Shown piece after piece: positions 60,488 to 64,000 of a stretch of 64,000 nucleotides of DNA. The translations under genes and the position numbers were made by a program. Within the stretch, counting starts at the first letter, position 1; the number at the start of each line of letters is the position of its first letter. A model generated the notes under the pieces. That model saw nothing but the letters and a program-made list of their open reading frames with translations. It made no database searches and was not told where the DNA came from. This DNA comes from Treponema sp. (lineage in GTDB: Bacteria; Spirochaetota; Spirochaetia; Treponematales; Treponemataceae): assembly GCA_016293915.1 (NCBI GenBank), contig JAEDCY010000008.1, positions 1 through 64,000 on the forward strand, given 5' to 3'.

Positions 60488-60498
60488 AGGAGAAAATT

Positions 60499-62604
60499 AT
60501 GTCTGTAGAAAGAGTAACCTACAAACTTGGAGATGCCGATCTCATCCTGGAAACTGGAAAAATCGGTAAACAGGCTAATGGATGTGTTTACGCTCAGTGG
60601 GGCGGAGCCGCTATTATTGCAACTATTTGTGCTTCGTCTAGCGTAACAGAAGGTCAGGATTTTGTGCCTGTAACTGTTGAGTACAACGAAAAATTCTATG
60701 CTGCCGGAAAGATTCCTGGCGGTTTTGTTAAGCGCGAAGGTCGTCCAAAGGACAAGGAGATTTTGGTATCTCGTCTTATTGACCGCCCAATGCGTCCGCT
60801 TTTTGAGCCATCTTTTGGTCACGAACTTCAGATTGTTCCAACTTGTGTTTCTTGCGATGGCGTTCATACTCAGGATATTCTTGCCGTAATCGCAGCTTCT
60901 GCTGCAACTTGTATTTCTGATATTCCATTCCACGGTCCGGTTGCTGCCTGCCGCGTTGGATATTTGAACGGTGAATATATTATCAACCCAACTTTCGAAC
61001 AGATTGAAAAGGGCGAACTTGAAATCGTTGTTGCCGGAACTAAAGACGGCTTTACAATGGTAGAAGGTGGTGCTAACGAAGTTTCAGAGGAATTGATGCT
61101 CGGAGCTTTGGAGCGCGCTCAGAAGTTCATTACTGATATGTGTCTTTTGCAGGAAGAACTTGTAAAGAAGGCTGGTAAGGAAAAGCTTCCTTTGAATCCT
61201 CTTGATGTAACTTTGGACAACGCTGAAGCCATCGAAGCTGAAGCAACTCCACTTTTGAAAGAAGCCTGCTTCAAAGACAGCAAAATCAGCCGTGGTAAGG
61301 CAATTTCTCAGGTTCAGAGAGACCTGGCTGCAAAATATGCTGAACAGCTTTCTGACCCGATTCAGGCTAAGCTTTTCTGTGCTTTGATGGATGACATTCA
61401 GTACAAGCTCCTCCGCAAGTCTATTCTTGATGAAGGCGTTCGTGTAGATGGCCGTAAGGTTGACGAAATCCGTCCAATCACCTGCGAAGTAAACGTATTA
61501 CCAACTCCACACGGATCGGCACTCTTCACTCGTGGTGAAACTCAGTCTCTTGCTGTATGTACTCTTGGTACTGCTATGGACGAACAGTCTTATGATGATA
61601 TTGATGGAGACAGAAGCGAGCACTTTATCCTCCACTATAACTTCCCGCCATACTCAGTTGGTGAAACTGGTAAGCTTACAACTGGCCGCCGCGAAATTGG
61701 TCACGGTAATCTTGCCCGCCGTTCCCTTGCTGCAATGGTTCCAAGCCGCGAAGAGTTCCCATACACAATCCGCGTTGTTTCTGAAATCATGGAATCTAAC
61801 GGTTCTTCATCTCAGGCTTCTACCTGTGGTGGTACTCTTTGTATGCTGGCTGCCGGTGTTCCAATGAAGAAGATGGTTGCCGGTATTGCTATGGGTCTTA
61901 TCACAGAACCAGAGGGAGACAATCCTTATGGCCGCTATAAGATTTTGAGCGATATCCTTGGTGAAGAAGACCACCTTGGCGATATGGACTTTAAGGTAGC
62001 CGGAACAAAAGACGGTATTACAGGCTTCCAGATGGATATTAAGATTGCCGGTGTAACAACAGAAATCATGAAGAAGGCTATGGAACAGGCTCGTCAGGGT
62101 CGTCTCCACATCCTTTCTATTATGGAAAAATGCATTGACAAGCCGGCTCCACTTGCTAAGAACGCTCCACAGATTCTCACAATGAAGATTCCTGTAGACA
62201 AGATTGGCGCCCTCATTGGACCTGGCGGAAAGAATGTTAAGGCCCTCTGCTCTCAGTATGATGTAACAATCAACACTGAAGACGACGGAACTGTAACAAT
62301 CTACTCTAAGAACGGCTTGAATGCTGAGGCTGCTAAGAAGGCTGTTAAGGGCATTACAGAAGACCCAGAGGTTGGAACAATCTATCAGGGAACTGTAAAG
62401 CGCATTATGGACTTTGGTGCCTTCGTAGAAATCCTTCCTGGAAAAGAAGGACTCTGCCACATTTCAAAGCTTTCAAAACAGCGCGTAAACAAGGTAACTG
62501 ATGTTCTTACAGAAGGTCAGGTAATTCCTGTTAAGCTTCTCGAAGTAGACAAGCAGGGAAGATTGAACCTCAGCTACATCGACGCTTTGGATGAACAGAA
62601 ATAA
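60499..62604 (+). CDS. pnp: Polyribonucleotide nucleotidyltransferase, 701 aa
   Basis: Phosphorolytic 3'-5' exoribonuclease. Two RNase PH domains (VEYNEKFYAAGKIPGGF; RSEHFILHYNFPPYSVGE; DILGEEDHLGDMDFKVAG), a KH domain (KIGALIGPGGKNVK, about 565) and an S1 domain (GTVKRIMDFGAFVEILPGKE, about 635). TAGGAG precedes the ATG. Length is normal. Normally next to rpsO; here separated from it by about 2 kb. Confidence 0.98.
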   Translation: MSVERVTYKLGDADLILETGKIGKQANGCVYAQWGGAAIIATICASSSVTEGQDFVPVTVEYNEKFYAAGKIPGGFVKREGRPKDKEILVSRLIDRPMRPLFEPSFGHELQIVPTCVSCDGVHTQDILAVIAASAATCISDIPFHGPVAACRVGYLNGEYIINPTFEQIEKGELEIVVAGTKDGFTMVEGGANEVSEELMLGALERAQKFITDMCLLQEELVKKAGKEKLPLNPLDVTLDNAEAIEAEATPLLKEACFKDSKISRGKAISQVQRDLAAKYAEQLSDPIQAKLFCALMDDIQYKLLRKSILDEGVRVDGRKVDEIRPITCEVNVLPTPHGSALFTRGETQSLAVCTLGTAMDEQSYDDIDGDRSEHFILHYNFPPYSVGETGKLTTGRREIGHGNLARRSLAAMVPSREEFPYTIRVVSEIMESNGSSSQASTCGGTLCMLAAGVPMKKMVAGIAMGLITEPEGDNPYGRYKILSDILGEEDHLGDMDFKVAGTKDGITGFQMDIKIAGVTTEIMKKAMEQARQGRLHILSIMEKCIDKPAPLAKNAPQILTMKIPVDKIGALIGPGGKNVKALCSQYDVTINTEDDGTVTIYSKNGLNAEAAKKAVKGITEDPEVGTIYQGTVKRIMDFGAFVEILPGKEGLCHISKLSKQRVNKVTDVLTEGQVIPVKLLEVDKQGRLNLSYIDALDEQK

Positions 62605-62613
62605 AATTTGAGG

Positions 62614-62671
62614 GTCATCCCGAACTTGTTTCGGGATCTTGTAATAGATGCTGAAACAAGTTCAGCATGAC
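62614..62671. repeat. Paired short hairpin repeat
   Basis: TCCCGAA/TTCGGGA followed by TGCTGAA/TTCAGCA, as at 5183-5240, with GTCA and TGAC at the outer ends. It begins 10 nt after the pnp stop. Confidence 0.78.
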
Positions 62672-62673
62672 GG

Positions 62674-62712
62674 TGGTGGTGGTTGAGTCTGTCTAAACTA
62701 CCACCATTTTTT
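62674..62712 (+). terminator. Intrinsic terminator after pnp
   Basis: TGGTGGTGGTT (62674-62684) pairs with AACTACCACCA (62696-62706) with one mismatch, followed by six T. Confidence 0.7.
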
Positions 62713-62728
62713 ATAGGAGGAACTTTTT

Positions 62729-63148
62729 ATGGCAAAATCAACTAACAGAGGACTCGGTGCTCTCTTTATCAGAATAGCTTTGGCTGCATATTTCATTATC
62801 ACAGGTCTCTGCATGCTGGGAGTAGGCGGTTCAGTTAAGGCAAGCGAAGCAGGTGCTGCAATTTATGAGATTTTCAGCGGCGATCTTGCACAGATTGTTG
62901 CAATTATTGCTGCTATTGTTATTTTGATTGGTGGTGTTTGTGTAGCAATTACAATTTTCCGCGATCTTGAAAACTGGGACAACACTGTAATGCTTATTCT
63001 TACAGTACTCTGGATTGTTATTGCTGTTGTAGCAGATGTTTTCAGTCATTCATTCGGTGTAAACAAGCTTGATGGTAATGCAATGTTCTGGATTCTCAAT
63101 GTAGCAAAAGACCTCCTGATAATTGGCGGACTTTTGTCGATTAGATAA
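62729..63148 (+). CDS. Small four-helix membrane protein, 139 aa
   Basis: Four hydrophobic segments at about 10-32, 50-72, 85-105 and 120-139. AGGAGG precedes the ATG at good spacing. The glycine-rich ITGLCMLGVGG start and overall layout recall small DoxX-like or DUF proteins, but I cannot place it. The pnp terminator lies between pnp and this gene, so it may have its own promoter. Confidence 0.7.
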   Translation: MAKSTNRGLGALFIRIALAAYFIITGLCMLGVGGSVKASEAGAAIYEIFSGDLAQIVAIIAAIVILIGGVCVAITIFRDLENWDNTVMLILTVLWIVIAVVADVFSHSFGVNKLDGNAMFWILNVAKDLLIIGGLLSIR

Positions 63149-63161
63149 GCCTATACTCAGA

Positions 63162-63178
63162 GGCAAGCTGAGCTTGCC
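63162..63178. repeat. GGCAAGC hairpin repeat, copy 2
   Basis: GGCAAGC-TGA-GCTTGCC preceded by CTCAGA and followed by CGA, as in the copy at 42809-42825 (on the other strand). Confidence 0.55.
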
Positions 63179-63187
63179 GATTAGCGT

Positions 63188-63225
63188 AGCGGTGCCCGGT
63201 AATTCACTGTGCTCCGCTTTTTTTT
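63188..63225 (+). terminator. Intrinsic terminator before dut
   Basis: AGCGG (63188-63192) with CCGCT (63214-63218) and partial inner pairing, followed by eight T. Confidence 0.55.
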
Positions 63226-63237
63226 ATCAATATATTT

Positions 63238-63246
63238 TGTTATAAT
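63238..63246 (+). promoter_or_regulatory. Extended -10 box of dut
   Basis: TGTTATAAT with perfect TATAAT ending 6 nt before the dut ATG; leaderless transcript predicted. Confidence 0.6.
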
Positions 63247-63252
63247 ATAAGA

Positions 63253-63711
63253 ATGAATATTGTTAATATTAAATGCCTTGCTTCGAAAGGAGCCGTTATT
63301 CCTGAATATAAAACTAGCGGCGCGGCTGGAGCAGATCTTTGTGCTTTACTCGATAGTCCGCTTACAATTCCTGCAGGTCGTTCAGCCCTTGTTCCAACAG
63401 GGCTTTTTTTTGAGATTCCTGAAGGCTATGAAGTCCAGGTTCGTCCACGTTCCGGTCTTGCTGCAAAAAATGGTGTGACAGTTCTTAATTCTCCAGGTAC
63501 AATCGATAGTGATTATCGTGGTGAAATCAAAGTAATACTTATTAATCTTGGAAATGCTGACTTTACTATAAATTCCGGCGACAGAATTGCACAGATGATT
63601 GTAGCTCCTGTAACTCAGGCAAGTTTTACGATTACAGAAAGTTTAAGTGATACAGAACGTGGTTCAGGTGGTTTTGGATCTACCGGTGTTACCAGCAGTA
63701 AAGTTGTTTGA
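63253..63711 (+). CDS. dut: dUTP diphosphatase, 152 aa
   Basis: Trimeric dUTPase keeping uracil out of DNA. The five motifs are visible: AGADLCALLD, PRSGLAAKNG, LNSPGTIDSDYRGEIKVIL, GDRIAQMIVAPV and RGSGGFGSTG. The length fits. The ATG at 63253 follows an extended -10 box; no ribosome binding site is present. The next gene starts 2 nt after its stop. Confidence 0.96.
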   Translation: MNIVNIKCLASKGAVIPEYKTSGAAGADLCALLDSPLTIPAGRSALVPTGLFFEIPEGYEVQVRPRSGLAAKNGVTVLNSPGTIDSDYRGEIKVILINLGNADFTINSGDRIAQMIVAPVTQASFTITESLSDTERGSGGFGSTGVTSSKVV

Positions 63712-63713
63712 TT

Positions 63714-64000
63714 ATGATAGATATCCGAAAAATAATAATAAAAATCAAGAGTAATTACAAATACAGACTTCTTCATATGTATTATGAAAAGTTTCAGGTT
63801 AGAGTCCTGAAACGTGGAAGTTTAAAAAATCATATTCTTATTAAATATCTCTTTAAGGATTTATTTCTTTATTTTCTTGTATCATTCTTCTTTTTCTTTA
63901 TGATTTTCTTTGTAAATCAGATTCTTTTGACGGTAGAAGATCTTCTGGCAAAGTCTGCACCATTTAAAGATGTAATGAGGATTATGGTTTACAGCCTTCC
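63714..64000 (+). CDS. LptF/LptG (YjgP/YjgQ) family permease, N-terminal part
   Basis: Starts at ATG 63714 (MIDIRKIIIKIKSNYKYRL) and runs off the right edge after 95 codons. After a basic N-terminus comes LIKYLFKDLFLYFLVSFFFF and MIFFVNQILLTVEDLL, the first-helix pattern of LptF/LptG permeases that move lipid components to the LptD pathway. Together with the LptD-like gene this suggests a functional Lpt-type bridge. The start lies 2 nt after dut. Confidence 0.7.
   Translation, partial: MIDIRKIIIKIKSNYKYRLLHMYYEKFQVRVLKRGSLKNHILIKYLFKDLFLYFLVSFFFFFMIFFVNQILLTVEDLLAKSAPFKDVMRIMVYSL

Noticed and set aside
1..64000. tRNA or rRNA genes
   Set aside because: I looked for cloverleaf-type GC-rich intergenic segments ending in CCA-like contexts; the structured segments found are repeats with no TTCGANNC-type arm in the right place.

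Overview
The window looks like chromosome of a host-associated spirochaete of the genus Treponema, probably a gut or rumen type. This rests on gene content and order, not on a database search. Supporting points are uvrA directly followed by an LptD-like outer-membrane gene, an mcsA-mcsB-clpC operon, exported TPR, PEGA-like and SPOR proteins typical of treponemes, moderate-to-low GC, and many short palindromic repeats between genes.

Layout. 1-3000: small accessory genes (a SHOCT protein, small membrane and unknown proteins) and a MntA/HepT toxin-antitoxin pair. 3085-6808: xerC, hslV and hslU, with a 600-bp nested inverted-repeat region between xerC and hslV. 7024-9523: an accessory stretch (Nmad2, a 90-residue protein, DUF4160, a short-chain dehydrogenase and an internally deleted epimerase). 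9848-15991: uvrA and lptD-like. 16110-22205: a tightly overlapping operon phoH, 7TM-HD phosphodiesterase, ybeY, corC-like, TPR protein. 23197-31394: prfB with a programmed frameshift, an exported protein, ftsY, a membrane-anchored protein and lolC/lolD/lolE-type genes. 31567-37290: mcsA, mcsB, clpC, a substrate-binding protein and an ABC permease. 37340-46761: yebC, ruvC, ruvA, ruvB and queA, a commonly conserved order, here split by lacZ and a zinc/Fur locus (znuA, a COG0523 remnant, a fur-family gene). 46839-53180: a minus-strand cluster of a PglF/CapD-like dehydratase, a DegT aminotransferase and a divergent three-subunit molybdenum hydroxylase. 53406-57702: an exported protein, a SPOR protein with a long acidic stretch, ilvE and a ribF-like gene. 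58140-62604: rpsO and pnp, normally neighbours, separated by about 2 kb holding repeats, a PD-(D/E)XK-like gene and four regularly built inverted repeats. 62729-64000: a small membrane protein, dut and the start of an LptF/LptG-family permease.

Three themes stand out. First, there are several families of short structured repeats in which the two arms of a stem change together between copies. The most elaborate is a roughly 105-bp element in three copies that can fold as a closing stem with three internal hairpins. Second, about nine genes have a -10 promoter box only 6-8 nt before the start codon and no usable ribosome binding site, suggesting leaderless mRNAs. Third, four inverted repeats (10-bp arms, 14-15-bp loops) sit just upstream of a nuclease-like gene inside the interrupted rpsO-pnp locus; this is the best candidate here for an undescribed system.

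All functions are read from motifs in the translated sequence; no alignment or database search was possible. Start codons were chosen from Shine-Dalgarno spacing, promoter position and expected family N-termini.
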